Below are positions 16,369 to 25,124 of a stretch of DNA of 64,000 bases, in pieces. This DNA comes from Pseudonocardia humida. Its GTDB lineage: Bacteria > Actinomycetota > Actinomycetes > Mycobacteriales > Pseudonocardiaceae. Both the position numbers and the translations under genes were made by a program. The stretch spans positions 186,001 to 250,000 of the forward strand of contig NZ_JAGSOV010000023.1 of the NCBI RefSeq assembly GCF_023898865.1, given 5' to 3'. Within the stretch, counting starts at the first letter, position 1. Every line of letters begins with the position of its first letter. The notes under the pieces were generated by a model, which was given only the letters and a program-made list of their open reading frames with translations, was not told the origin of the DNA and did not search any database.

Positions 16369-16396
16369 AGCCTAATCAGGGCGATGCCGGTGTCAA
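16369..16396 (-). promoter_or_regulatory. Promoter of the thioredoxin-fold/selenoprotein operon
   Basis: On the minus strand, TTGACA (16396-16391, exact -35 consensus) is followed after 16 bases by TAGGCT (16374-16369). Transcription would start near 16362, about 10 bases before the GTG at 16351. The leader would then be very short, or the downstream GTG at 16252 with GGAG ahead of it would be used. Confidence 0.6.
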
Positions 16397-16451
16397 GCGC
16401 CTCGCGCGTGCCGGACACGACGTACTGCGGGGTGGAGTTGATCCGGGCGGA

Positions 16452-16916
16452 TCAGCGCCGGCGCAGCGCGTCGAGGGCGTAGCGGCCGGAGCCGACCGCC
16501 GCGATGGCCAGGAACGCCCACGCGAACAGCGCGGCGGGCTCGCCGCCGTTCTGCAGCGGCAGGGCTCCCAGCGGCTGGTGCACGACGAAGTACGCGTAGG
16601 CCATCGCGCCGGAGCAGAGCAGCGCGGCGGGCCGCGTCCAGAGCCCGACCAGCACCAGCGCCCCGGCCACGAGGTGGATGGCGCTGCCCCACCACCCGGG
16701 CCAGGACAGCAGCTCCACGGGGGTGCCGGCCCCGTCGACGCCGCCGAACGCGCCGAACGCGCCGACGGCGCCGTGCAGGACGAACAGGAAGCCGAAGACG
16801 ACCCGGAAGCCGGCCCAGGCCGCCTCCCGGAGCCGGTCGGCGCGGGCGGTGGTCGTGCGGGCGGTGGTCGTGCGGGCGGTGGTCGTGCGGGCGGTGGTCG
16901 TGGTCGATGCGGTCAT
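16452..16916 (-). CDS. DoxX family membrane protein
   Basis: 154 residues from the ATG at 16916, which has AGGAGG at good distance. After an odd Thr/Arg-rich N-terminus (four ARTTT-type repeats, residues about 5-26) come four predicted membrane segments. The DoxX-type elements are FLFVLHGAVGAFGAFGG, IHLVAGALVLVGLWTRPAALL, AYFVVHQPLG and PAALFAWAFLAIAAVG. DoxX proteins are small integral membrane proteins; some associate with redox systems. It shares strand and neighbourhood with the selenoprotein operon, but 100 bases and a promoter separate them. Confidence 0.87.
   Translation of the reverse strand: MTASTTTTARTTTARTTTARTTTARADRLREAAWAGFRVVFGFLFVLHGAVGAFGAFGGVDGAGTPVELLSWPGWWGSAIHLVAGALVLVGLWTRPAALLCSGAMAYAYFVVHQPLGALPLQNGGEPAALFAWAFLAIAAVGSGRYALDALRRR
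16842..16901. repeat. Tandem repeat, four 15-base units inside the DoxX gene
   Basis: Four identical copies of GCGGGCGGTGGTCGT (plus strand) run head to tail. In the minus-strand gene they encode a repeated Ala-Arg-Thr-Thr-Thr stretch at the N-terminus. Such a run is prone to slippage and copy-number change. Confidence 0.9.
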
Positions 16917-17084
16917 CGGGAACTCCTCCTCGGTGGGTGCGTGCGGGGAGCGAGTGCGTCCGCCCCCGCTCATCCGGACGTCGAACGGCGCGGTGCCCGG
17001 ATCGACACGGCGGCGGACTCCGGGAGATCCGCGGCCGGGCCGGCGCGGCGGACACGGGGGCGGGCGGTCGAGCTGACGTGCCCC

Positions 17085-17601
17085 ATGGCCCCCGCCCACC
17101 CCGCGCCGCCCGCGCCCGCCCGGCCCCGCACCGAGAGCAGGACCGAGGCCCTGCTCGGGCGCCTGCTCGCGACCCGGGCCGGGATCACCGGCGCGAGGGT
17201 GACCCACGACCTGCGGGTCCCGATGCGCGACGGGGTGGAACTGCTCGCCGAGCACTACGCCCCCCGGGAGCCGATCGGCGGGACCGTGCTGCTGCGCTTC
17301 CCGTACGGCGCCGGGGCGCTGCTCGCGGCGACGTTCGCCGGGCCCTTCATCGCCGCGGGCTACCACGTGGCGATCGTGCGGTGCCGGGGCGGTTCGGGTC
17401 CGGTGCGCCTGGAGCTGGACGCGATCGCGCACCGCTTCGCCGCCGGGAACCGCATCCGCCTGCTGGTCGCCGGGGCTCGTTCCCCCGCTGGGAGCGCAAC
17501 CTGGGCACCGACGGGGACCGGCCACCTCGACGGCGCTGGCCCCGTCCCGGCGCGGGATCGACCTGGCCCGCTCGCGGGTGGTGCTGCCGGTGCGCGCCTG
17601 A
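17085..17601 (+). pseudogene. Decayed CocE/NonD (X-Pro dipeptidyl-peptidase-like) hydrolase
   Basis: Starting at the ATG at 17085, about 100 residues match the N-terminus of CocE/NonD esterases (VPMRDGVELLAEHYAP, then GPFIAAGYHVAIVRCRG). The frame then jumps straight to the family's C-terminal domain (LELDAIAHRFAAGNRIRLLVAG), so several hundred residues including the catalytic Ser are missing. After that the frame shifts: FPRWERNLGTDGD and then DLARSRVVLPVRA appear in other frames before a TGA at 17599. This is an internal deletion plus at least one frameshift. An intact member is about 550-680 residues. Confidence 0.75.
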
Positions 17602-17636
17602 CGTCCGCCGCGAACACCGTCGCGGTCCGCTCCGGC

Positions 17637-18539
17637 TCACCGGGCGGCGACGATGCGGCCGGCGACCTCGGCGGCCCGCTCGGCCGGGATGGCGAAGCCG
17701 ATGCCGATGCTGCCCGAACCGAGGCTCGCGATCGCCGTGTTGATCCCGACCACCCGGCCGCCCGCGTCGATCAACGGGCCGCCGGAGTTGCCGGGGTTGA
17801 TGGGGGCGTCGGTCTGGATCGCGGTCTGCCGGTTGCCGTCGTCGCCGAGGCGGGCTTCACGGCCGACCGCGCTGACGATGCCCGCGGTGACGGTGCCCGC
17901 GAGGCCGAGCGGCGAGCCGACGGCGAGCACGGCCTCCCCCACCCGCAGGTCACCGGACGTGCGCAGGACGAGCGGGGGCGGAGCGCCGCCGGCGGGCACC
18001 CGCAGCACGGCGACGTCGGTCGCCGGGTCGGTCCCGACGATGCGCGCGCTCACGCGGCGCCCGTCGGCGTAGACGACCTCCACGGCCGCGCCGCCCGCCA
18101 CGACGTGCGCGTTGGTCAGGACGTGGCCGTCGGCGTCGATCACGAACCCGGAACCGGTCCCCGCCCCGCGCGCCCCGCGGACCTCGACCGAGACCACGCT
18201 CGGCAGCACCGCCGCCGCGACCGCGTCGAGGGTGCCGGGCGCCGCGGCGGCCGGGGTGCCGCCACCGCCCTGGAGGAGGACGGCTCCGCCGCCGCTCGTC
18301 CCGGCCCCGACGGCCCCACCGGCCGCACCCGCGAGCAGGGCGCCGGCCGCGGCGAGCGCCAGCACGGCCGGACCGCGGCTCCGGGTCGGCCGCGGCGGGG
18401 CCGTCGCCACGGGTGGTTCCGGACGCGCCGGCGCGGCGAGGAGGTCGGGTGGGACGGGGCCGTGGGGCCCGGGCGGCGGCGCCGCCCGGGGCCCGTCGGG
18501 CTCGGTGCTCGGTCGGAACGCTGGGCCGGGATGGGGCAC
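17637..18539 (-). CDS. S1C trypsin-like serine protease (HtrA/DegP-like), membrane-anchored, no PDZ
   Basis: 300 residues from the GTG at 18539, preceded by GAGGAGG. Residues 1-55 are Pro-rich and cytoplasmic, about 58-80 form one membrane segment, and the rest is an extracytoplasmic chymotrypsin-fold domain. The triad is visible: His145 (TNAHVV), Asp175 (TDPATDVAVLRV) and Ser252 (INPGNSGGPL). The protein ends right after the protease domain, so the PDZ domain usual in HtrA is absent. It follows the VWA gene by 37 bases in the moxR-DUF58-VWA operon, which suggests an envelope-stress or assembly role (inference). Confidence 0.9.
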   Translation of the reverse strand: MPHPGPAFRPSTEPDGPRAAPPPGPHGPVPPDLLAAPARPEPPVATAPPRPTRSRGPAVLALAAAGALLAGAAGGAVGAGTSGGGAVLLQGGGGTPAAAAPGTLDAVAAAVLPSVVSVEVRGARGAGTGSGFVIDADGHVLTNAHVVAGGAAVEVVYADGRRVSARIVGTDPATDVAVLRVPAGGAPPPLVLRTSGDLRVGEAVLAVGSPLGLAGTVTAGIVSAVGREARLGDDGNRQTAIQTDAPINPGNSGGPLIDAGGRVVGINTAIASLGSGSIGIGFAIPAERAAEVAGRIVAAR

Positions 18540-18576
18540 GGGACCTCCTCGGTCCGGAGGGGCGGGTTCGGGTGGG

Positions 18577-19533
18577 TCAGGGCAGGCGGGCGAACCAGCG
18601 CAGCGAGGTGACGGCCGCGGCCAGCGCGGCGAGCAGGGCCGCGGCCAGGACCCACGCGGTGACCTCGCGCTGCTCGGTGCGGTACCCGACCGAGGAGCCG
18701 ATGTCGTCGTAGACCTCCTGCAGCTCGGCGCCGGTGGCGGCGGTGTACGCCGCGCCGCCGCTGCTCGCGGCCAGCTCGGCGAGCGCGGCCGGGTCGACCG
18801 GCACCGGCAGCGTCCGGGAGCCGCTGTCGATGACCCCGGCGGGGGTGCCGTAGGCGATCGTCGAGACCGGCACGCCGGCCGCCGCCGCCTCGGCCGCCGC
18901 CGCGTCGAGCGGACCGCCGGCGGTGTTGGCACCGTCGGAGAGCAGCACGACCCGGGCGGGTGGGGGGCCTTCGGGGGTGCTGGCGAGCGCGGCGTCCAGC
19001 GACCGGACGGCGGCCAGCGCGGACCCCACGGCGTCCCCGATGGCGGTCCCGTCGCCGAGGTCGGGGTCCTGCAGCGCGGCCAGCACCGGCGTCCGGTCGA
19101 GCGTCGGCGCCACCGCCACCGCCGCGGTCCCGGAGAAGGTCACCAGCCCGACGTTGAACGTGTCGGGCAGGCTCGCGACGAACGTGCGGGCGGCCGCGGT
19201 GGCGGCGTCGATCCGGCTGGGCTCGACGTCGACGGCCCGCATCGAGGTGGAGACGTCCAGGGCGACGATCACCGTGGCCCGCTCCCGGGGGACGGAGAGC
19301 TCCAGCACCGGCCGCGCCAGTCCGACCACGAGCCCGACCGTGACCAGCCCGAACGCCACCGCGGGCACGTGGCGCCGCCACCCGGGCCCGCGTCCGGCCA
19401 CCCGCTCCAGCAGGGGCAGCGCGGCGAAGCGGACCGCGTAGCGACCGCGCCTGCGCTGCGCGAGCAGGTAGGCCGCGGCGAGCGCCGCGACGCCGACCAG
19501 CAGTACCAACCACCACGGTTCCAGGAAGCTCAC
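18577..19533 (-). CDS. VWA (BatA-like) membrane protein
   Basis: 318 residues from the GTG at 19533. It has two N-terminal membrane segments (WWLVLLVGVAALAAAYLLA and about residues 55-75), then a von Willebrand factor A domain with a MIDAS site starting DVSTSM, and a C-terminal membrane helix (AWVLAAALLAALAAAV). This layout is that of BatA-like proteins, which bind metal and partner proteins outside or at the membrane. It overlaps the DUF58 gene by 4 bases. MoxR-DUF58-VWA sets are thought to act as chaperone-like assembly systems. Confidence 0.9.
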   Translation of the reverse strand: MSFLEPWWLVLLVGVAALAAAYLLAQRRRGRYAVRFAALPLLERVAGRGPGWRRHVPAVAFGLVTVGLVVGLARPVLELSVPRERATVIVALDVSTSMRAVDVEPSRIDAATAAARTFVASLPDTFNVGLVTFSGTAAVAVAPTLDRTPVLAALQDPDLGDGTAIGDAVGSALAAVRSLDAALASTPEGPPPARVVLLSDGANTAGGPLDAAAAEAAAAGVPVSTIAYGTPAGVIDSGSRTLPVPVDPAALAELAASSGGAAYTAATGAELQEVYDDIGSSVGYRTEQREVTAWVLAAALLAALAAAVTSLRWFARLP

Positions 19534-20441
19534 CGCTTGCCCCTCCGCATCCGGCGCCGACCGGCGACGAAGCGGGCGAGGTCGGTCACCCAGTCGCCGT
19601 CCGTGCGCAGCTCCAGGTGCTCGGCGCCGGCCCGGCGCACCGCCGCCGAGGTCGCCGCCGCGTGCGCCGCGCTCGCCTGCGCGAACCGGGCCCGCAACCG
19701 CGGGTCGGTGCGGACCTCGCGGCGCCGCCCGGTCTCCGGGTCGACGAGGACGAGCGCACCGACGTCGGGGAGCCGCCGGTCGCGCGGGTCGACGACCCCG
19801 ACCGCCAGCACCTCGTGCCGCGCGGTGAGCCGGCGCATCGGCGCCTCCCACGGTGAGTCGTCCAGGAAGTCGGACACGACCACGCGCAGCCCCGGGCGGC
19901 GGTGCTCCCGGCCGAACCGCTCCAGGCCGGCGGCCAGCTCGGCGCCCGCGCCGGGGCCGGGCGCGGTCCGCGGCGCGTCGAGCAGGTCGCGCAGCAGCGC
20001 CCGCCGCGCGAGCCGACCGCCCCGCGGCCGGTGCGTGCCCAGTCCCGCGCCGGTGAGCACGCGGGCACCGAGCCGGTTGCCGGGCGCGTCGGTCAGCGCG
20101 CCGAGAGCCGCGACCACGGCGGCGGCGAGCTCGCGCTTCTCCATCACCGCGGTGCCGAAGTCCATGCTGGCCGAGCCGTCGACCAGCACCCAGGTCTCCA
20201 GCTCGTGCTCGGCGACGGTGGCCCGCACGTGCGGCTGCCCGGTCCGGGCCGTCACCGACCAGTCGATCAGCCGGACGTCGTCCAGGCCGGGCGAGTAGGG
20301 GCGCACCGCGTCGGGCTCGCCGCCGGGGCCGGGTCGCAGGCCGCCGTGGTCGCCCTGCAGGAGGCCGTCGAGCCTGCGCCGCACGGCCAGGTCGAGCCGG
20401 CGCAGGGTCCGCTCGGCGCGGTGGGGCGCGGGCGCGGTCAC
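19530..20441 (-). CDS. DUF58 domain-containing protein
   Basis: 303 residues from a GTG that overlaps the moxR stop. The DUF58 core motif DVRLIDWSVTARTGQPHVR is present, followed by a VWA-like region with VDGSASMDFG (metal-site-like DxSxS) and a segment VVVSDFLDD. The protein is cytoplasmic by sequence. DUF58 proteins pair with MoxR ATPases, and here the order moxR-DUF58-VWA-htrA is tightly packed. Molecular role not established. Confidence 0.9.
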   Translation of the reverse strand: MTAPAPHRAERTLRRLDLAVRRRLDGLLQGDHGGLRPGPGGEPDAVRPYSPGLDDVRLIDWSVTARTGQPHVRATVAEHELETWVLVDGSASMDFGTAVMEKRELAAAVVAALGALTDAPGNRLGARVLTGAGLGTHRPRGGRLARRALLRDLLDAPRTAPGPGAGAELAAGLERFGREHRRPGLRVVVSDFLDDSPWEAPMRRLTARHEVLAVGVVDPRDRRLPDVGALVLVDPETGRRREVRTDPRLRARFAQASAAHAAATSAAVRRAGAEHLELRTDGDWVTDLARFVAGRRRMRRGKR

Positions 20442-21439
20442 GCAGCCTCCCCGTCGGGCCGTTCCGCTTCCTGCTGGGCGGGCGCCACCACCGGGCGGCG
20501 CACCGCGTCGAGGACCCGGCGGACCAGGTGCCGGGCGTCCACGCCGTCGGCCAGCGCGTCGAAGGTCAGCACCAGCCGGTGGGCGACGACGTCCTCGGCG
20601 ACGTCGGCGATGTCGCCGGGAAGCACGTAGGGCCGCCCGCGCAGCAGCGCCAGCGCCCTGGCCGCGGCGACCAGCCCCAGCGTCGCCCGCGGGCTCACCC
20701 CGAACTGCAGGGCCGCGGCCAGGTCGGGCAGCCCGTACTGGGCGGGCTCGCGGGTCGCCAGCACGAGCCGCACCGCGTACTCGGCGCAGGCGTGGTGCAC
20801 GAACACCTCGTCGGCCCGCCGCTGCAGCTCGCGCACCCCGTCGGCGGACAGCACCCGGCGGGGGCGTGGTGGGTCGACGCTCATCCGGTTCAGGATCGCC
20901 AGCTCCTCGGTGCCCGACGGGTAGCCGAGGTCGATCTTGAGCAGGAACCGGTCGCGCTGGGCCTCGGGCAGCTCGTAGACGCCGTCGGACTCGATCGGGT
21001 TCTGGGTGGCCAGCACCAGGAACGGGTCGGGCAGCCGGTGGCTGACCCCGCCGATCGACACCTGCCGCTCGGCCATGGCCTCCAGCAGCGCCGACTGCAC
21101 CTTGGCCGGCGCCCGGTTGATCTCGTCGGCCAGCACGGTGGTGGCGAACACCGGGCCGGGCTCGACGTCGAACGACTCGGTCGACGGCCGCCAGATCCGG
21201 GTGCCGACGATGTCGCCGGGCACCAGGTCCGGGGTGAACTGCAGGCGGGCGAAGGTGCCGCCGGTCACCGCGGCCAGCGTGCGCACGGCGAGCGTCTTCG
21301 CGACGCCCGGTACGCCCTCCAGCAGGCAGTGCCCGCGGGCGAGCAGCCCGACGAACATCCGCTCGACGGTGTGGTCCTGCCCGACCACCACGCGCTTGAC
21401 CTCGAGGATCGCCTCCTCGAGCTGCGGTACCGCGGTCAT
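20438..21439 (-). CDS. MoxR family AAA+ ATPase
   Basis: 333 residues from the ATG at 21439, with GGAGGAGG just upstream. Walker A is GVPGVAKT, Walker B is LADEINRAPAKVQSALLEAM, sensor 1 is ATQNPIE, and the arginine-finger region EAQRDRFLLKIDLGYP is complete. MoxR ATPases act as chaperones for VWA-domain partners. It is the first gene of a four-gene minus-strand operon and is divergent from a two-component system. Confidence 0.93.
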   Translation of the reverse strand: MTAVPQLEEAILEVKRVVVGQDHTVERMFVGLLARGHCLLEGVPGVAKTLAVRTLAAVTGGTFARLQFTPDLVPGDIVGTRIWRPSTESFDVEPGPVFATTVLADEINRAPAKVQSALLEAMAERQVSIGGVSHRLPDPFLVLATQNPIESDGVYELPEAQRDRFLLKIDLGYPSGTEELAILNRMSVDPPRPRRVLSADGVRELQRRADEVFVHHACAEYAVRLVLATREPAQYGLPDLAAALQFGVSPRATLGLVAAARALALLRGRPYVLPGDIADVAEDVVAHRLVLTFDALADGVDARHLVRRVLDAVRRPVVAPAQQEAERPDGEAA

Positions 21440-21458
21440 GTTCCTCCTCCGGTCCGGG

Positions 21459-21500
21459 GGCCGAGCGACCCGGGCGAGGGGGGCACCGGATCGCTCGGCC
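21459..21500. repeat. Inverted repeat between moxR and the response regulator gene
   Basis: GGCCGAGCGA (21459-21468) and TCGCTCGGCC (21491-21500) are perfect 10-base arms separated by 22 bases. They lie about 20 bases upstream of the moxR start in the divergent promoter region, so a regulator site or a leader hairpin is possible. Confidence 0.5.
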
Positions 21501-21604
21501 GTGGACCAGTGCAGCGGGCGGGGGCGAAAACCACCGGCAGGCCGACCGAAAGCCCGGCGAAAACGGAGACGGCTCCGCAACGCCGGCGCGCTTACTGTGG
21601 TCCC

Positions 21605-22285
21605 ATGCGGCTCTTGGTCGTGGAGGACGACGAGGACCTGGCCACGGCGTTGGTGACCGGTCTGGGCAGGGCGGGCTACGCGGTCGACTCGGCAGGCACC
21701 GGCGCCGCGGCCGTGGAGAAGACCGGGCTCACCGAGTACGACCTGCTCGTGCTGGACGTGAACCTGCCCGACACCGACGGCTTCGCGCTGTGCCGGCGGC
21801 TGCGCTCGGCGGGCGGGCCGCGGGTCCTGATGCTCACCGCCCGCGGCGGCCTGGCCGACCGGATCCGCGGCCTGGACGAGGGCGCCGACGACTACCTGGT
21901 CAAGCCGTTCGCGCTGGGGGAGCTGCTGGCCCGCATCCGGGTCCTGCTGCGGCGCGGCACCGGTGCGGCCAGCGCCGTGCTCGAACTCGGCGAGCTCGTC
22001 CTGGACGACGCCCGCAGCACCGCCGCCCGCGGCGACCGCGAGCTGCGCCTGACCCGCAAGGAGTTCGCGGTGCTGCGCTACCTGATGGCCCGCCCGGAGT
22101 ACGTCATCTCCGCAGAGGAGCTCCTCGACCACGTCTGGGACGAGAACGCCGACCCGTTCACCCAGACCGTGCGGGTGACCGTCGGGACGCTGCGCCGCAA
22201 GCTGACCGTCGCCGGCGAGCCGCCGGTGCTGGAGACCGTGATCGGGCGCGGCTACCGGCTGCGGGTGCCGGGGATCTCGGCATGA
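21605..22285 (+). CDS. OmpR/PhoB-type response regulator
   Basis: 226 residues. The receiver domain has the acidic pocket VEDDED, phospho-acceptor Asp51 (LDVNLPDTDG) and the KPFALGEL lysine near residue 101. A winged-helix domain follows, with LTRKEFAVLRYLM and the C-terminal VIGRGYRLR. It overlaps the kinase gene by 4 bases. A weak -10-like TACTGT at 21593-21598 ends 6 bases before the ATG and no Shine-Dalgarno is seen, so a leaderless transcript is possible. Confidence 0.93.
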   Translation: MRLLVVEDDEDLATALVTGLGRAGYAVDSAGTGAAAVEKTGLTEYDLLVLDVNLPDTDGFALCRRLRSAGGPRVLMLTARGGLADRIRGLDEGADDYLVKPFALGELLARIRVLLRRGTGAASAVLELGELVLDDARSTAARGDRELRLTRKEFAVLRYLMARPEYVISAEELLDHVWDENADPFTQTVRVTVGTLRRKLTVAGEPPVLETVIGRGYRLRVPGISA

Positions 22286-23535
22286 CGAGGCTCCCCGGCT
22301 GGATGCAGACGATCCGGTTCCGGCTCACCGCGACCTACTCGCTGGTGGTGTTCGGGCTGACGGCGGCGGTGCTGGCGCTGGTCTACGCGGTGGTCTCGCA
22401 GAACGTCGACGCCGCCCCGCTCGACCCGATCACCGTGCAGAAGGTCAAGCAGGTCGGCAACCAGCTGGTGCTGCGCGAGGACCAGCAGTTCCAGGCCGCC
22501 GACCTGGAGAGCGTCCAGCAGGCGGTCAACCACCAGACGCTGCAGGTGCTGCGGACGGCCTCGGCGCTGGTGCTGGCCGGGCTGCTGGTGCTGAGCCTGG
22601 TCGTCGGGTGGTGGCTGTCGGGCCGGGCGCTGCGGCCGGTGCGGCGGGTCACCGCGGCGGCGCGCGAGATCGGGGCCACCGACCTGTCGCGCCGGATCGC
22701 CCTCGACGGCCCGAACGACGAGATCCGCTCCCTCGCCGACACCGTCGACGACATGCTCGGCCGCCTCGACGGCGCGTTCACCGCCCAGCGTCGGCTGATC
22801 GACGACGCCTCCCACGAGCTGCGCCACCCGCTGGCCGTCATCCGCACCACCCTCGACGCCGTGCTCTCCCGGGAGGACGCGACCCCCCAGGAGCGCCGCC
22901 GGGCCCTGACCGTGGTGACCCGGGCGACCGCCCGGATGAGCGGGCTGGTGGAGGACCTGCTGGCGGCGGCCCGGCGGGCGGCCCCGGCCTTCGTCGAGAC
23001 CGACGTCGACCTCGCCGCGGTGGTCGGCGAGGTCGCCGACGAGTACGCGCTGCTCGCCGAGCGCGCCGGGGTCCGGATCGAGCGCCGCTCCGCCGGCGGC
23101 AGCACGGTGATCGGCGACGCGGCCGCGCTGCGCCGGGCGATGGACAACCTCGTGTCCAACGCCCTGCGGGTCTCGCCCGCGGGCGGCACCGTCCTCGTGG
23201 CCAGCGGCCACGAGCACGGCTGGGCCTGGTCGGCCGTGCGCGACGAGGGCCCCGGCATCGCCGACGAGGACCGCGAGCGGGTCTTCGACCGGTTCTGGCG
23301 CGGCCCCGAGCGGGGCGGACCCGACGACCGCGGCACCGGGCTGGGCCTGGCGATCGTCCGGCAGACCGCGGAGAGCCACGGCGGCACGGTCGCCGTGCAC
23401 AGCGCTCCCGGTGCCGGCAGCACGTTCGTGCTCTGGATCCCGCACGTCACCGACGGCCGCGGCGCCCGGACCCCGGCGCCGCCCACCACCGACCCCGTGG
23501 GCGCGGCCGCCCCGGCCGGCGCCCGCACCCGATAG
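22282..23535 (+). CDS. Sensor histidine kinase
   Basis: 417 residues. Two membrane segments (about 16-38 and 92-112) flank a short extracytoplasmic loop of roughly 50 residues with many Gln. Then come a HAMP region, the phospho-acceptor His178 (SHELRHPL) and a catalytic domain with an N box (DNLVSNALRVS), G1 (DEGPGI), F (FDRFWRG) and G2 (GTGLGLAIV). Position H+4 of the acceptor motif is His182, where most kinases have Thr or Asn needed for phosphatase activity. It is paired with the preceding regulator; the signal is unknown. Confidence 0.92.
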   Translation: MTRLPGWMQTIRFRLTATYSLVVFGLTAAVLALVYAVVSQNVDAAPLDPITVQKVKQVGNQLVLREDQQFQAADLESVQQAVNHQTLQVLRTASALVLAGLLVLSLVVGWWLSGRALRPVRRVTAAAREIGATDLSRRIALDGPNDEIRSLADTVDDMLGRLDGAFTAQRRLIDDASHELRHPLAVIRTTLDAVLSREDATPQERRRALTVVTRATARMSGLVEDLLAAARRAAPAFVETDVDLAAVVGEVADEYALLAERAGVRIERRSAGGSTVIGDAAALRRAMDNLVSNALRVSPAGGTVLVASGHEHGWAWSAVRDEGPGIADEDRERVFDRFWRGPERGGPDDRGTGLGLAIVRQTAESHGGTVAVHSAPGAGSTFVLWIPHVTDGRGARTPAPPTTDPVGAAAPAGARTR

Positions 23536-23545
23536 CTCGGACCGG

Positions 23546-25087
23546 ATGATCTCGGCGGAGGCGCTGCGGCGGGCGGCGGTCCTGCTGGTGGCGGTGCTGT
23601 GCGCGGCGGCGGGGGTCGTCGGGCTGGTGCGGGCCGACGACGGGCTGCGCCGGGTGGGCACCGTCGTCGACGGGGTGCCGCTGGAGACGGTCAGCGCGGG
23701 AGCCGCGACCGGGCGCGGGCCCGGGGTGGTGGTCGTGCACGGCTTCGCCGGCAGCACGCCGCTGATGCGGGGGTTCGCCGACACGCTGGCCCGCTCCGGG
23801 TACGTCGTCGTCCTGCTCGACGCGGCCGGGCACGGCCGCAGCCGGGTGCCGTTCGGGTCGGTGCCGCTGGTCGACGACCTGGCGACCGCGCTGCGGCACC
23901 TGCGCGGGCAGCCGGGCGTGGATCCGGCCCGGGTCGGGCTGCTCGGCCACTCGATGGGCGCGGGCGCGGTGCTGGCCGGGGCCGCGCTGGACCAGGGGGT
24001 CGCGGCCACGGTGGCGATCTCGGGCGGATCGGGCTCCGACGACGGCGGCCCGCGCGTCCGGAACCTGCTCGTGCTCGCCGGCGACCTGGAGTTCGCCGGC
24101 ATCCGCGCCGCGGGCCCGCGGCTCGTGCGGGCGCTGCACCCGGGCGCGGAGCCGGATCGCACCTACGGCGACCCGGGCGCCGGCACCGCGCGCCGGTACG
24201 CCGAGATCCCCGGCGTCGAGCACGTCGGCGTGCTGTTCAGCGCGGCCACCCACCGCGCCGCGCTGGACTGGTTCGACGCCGCGCTGGACCCGCGCCGCGC
24301 CGCCGCGCCCGTGGTCGTCCCGCTCGACCGGGCCGGAACGGCCCTGCTGCTGCACCTCGCCGCGGTCCTCGGGTTCGGGGCGCTCACGACGCTGGTGCTG
24401 CTCCGGCGGGCGCCACCGGTGGCTGCCGGCGGGGCGGCGGCGCCCGACCCCGGCGCCGCCGCGGGCGGGCGCTCGGCGGTCCGGCCGGTCCTGGCCCCGG
24501 TCGCCGCCGCCGTCGGCGCGACGCTGGTGATGCGGGTGGTCCCGGCCGGGTGGCTGCCCGTCCGGGTCGCCGACTACGCGGTCGGCTGGCTGGCGGTGTT
24601 CGGCCTGGTCCTGCTGGGCCTTGGCCGGCGGCGCCCGACCCCGGCCCGCCCCGGTCCCGCCCCGGCCCGCGCCGCGTTCGCCACGGTCGTGCTCACGGCG
24701 TCGACCGTCGTCGGCTTCGCCGTGCCCGCGCAGCTCGGCTGGGCCTGGTCGACCCCGGCGGGCACCCGGCTGTGGCTGCTGCTCCCGGCGTTCGCCGCCG
24801 GCGCGCTGCTGGTGGCCGGGTTGGAGGCCGTCGCGGGTCGCCGCCCCGTCCTCGGTCACGCCTGGGCGGCGCTGGTGGTGGTGCTCGGGCTCACCGGCGC
24901 CGTGCTCGTCGGCGGCGCGCCGTCGTTCGTGCTGTTCGTGGCGCCGCTCTTCGCGGCCCTGCTGGTCTGGCAGGCCCGCACCGCCGCGGTCCTGCGCGGC
25001 GCGGCGATGCCGGTGTGGTCGATCGCCGTGGTGGGCGGCGCGCTGCTGGCCTGGCCGCTCGCGCTGACCTTCCCGATCACGGCCTGA
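23546..25087 (+). CDS. Membrane-bound alpha/beta hydrolase
   Basis: 513 residues from the ATG at 23546. An N-terminal membrane anchor (residues about 8-28) precedes an alpha/beta hydrolase domain with the oxyanion-hole HGFAGS, nucleophile motif GHSMGAG (Ser near 137) and a probable His in EHVGV. From about residue 255 the rest is six or so hydrophobic segments (LLLHLAAVLGFGALTTLVLL and similar), so half the protein is membrane-embedded. It follows the histidine kinase by 10 bases and may belong to the same transcript. Substrate unknown. Confidence 0.8.
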   Translation: MISAEALRRAAVLLVAVLCAAAGVVGLVRADDGLRRVGTVVDGVPLETVSAGAATGRGPGVVVVHGFAGSTPLMRGFADTLARSGYVVVLLDAAGHGRSRVPFGSVPLVDDLATALRHLRGQPGVDPARVGLLGHSMGAGAVLAGAALDQGVAATVAISGGSGSDDGGPRVRNLLVLAGDLEFAGIRAAGPRLVRALHPGAEPDRTYGDPGAGTARRYAEIPGVEHVGVLFSAATHRAALDWFDAALDPRRAAAPVVVPLDRAGTALLLHLAAVLGFGALTTLVLLRRAPPVAAGGAAAPDPGAAAGGRSAVRPVLAPVAAAVGATLVMRVVPAGWLPVRVADYAVGWLAVFGLVLLGLGRRRPTPARPGPAPARAAFATVVLTASTVVGFAVPAQLGWAWSTPAGTRLWLLLPAFAAGALLVAGLEAVAGRRPVLGHAWAALVVVLGLTGAVLVGGAPSFVLFVAPLFAALLVWQARTAAVLRGAAMPVWSIAVVGGALLAWPLALTFPITA

Positions 25088-25124
25088 GCGCGCCCGGCGA
25101 TGAGTTCCGCCCGCCGGGCCGGTC

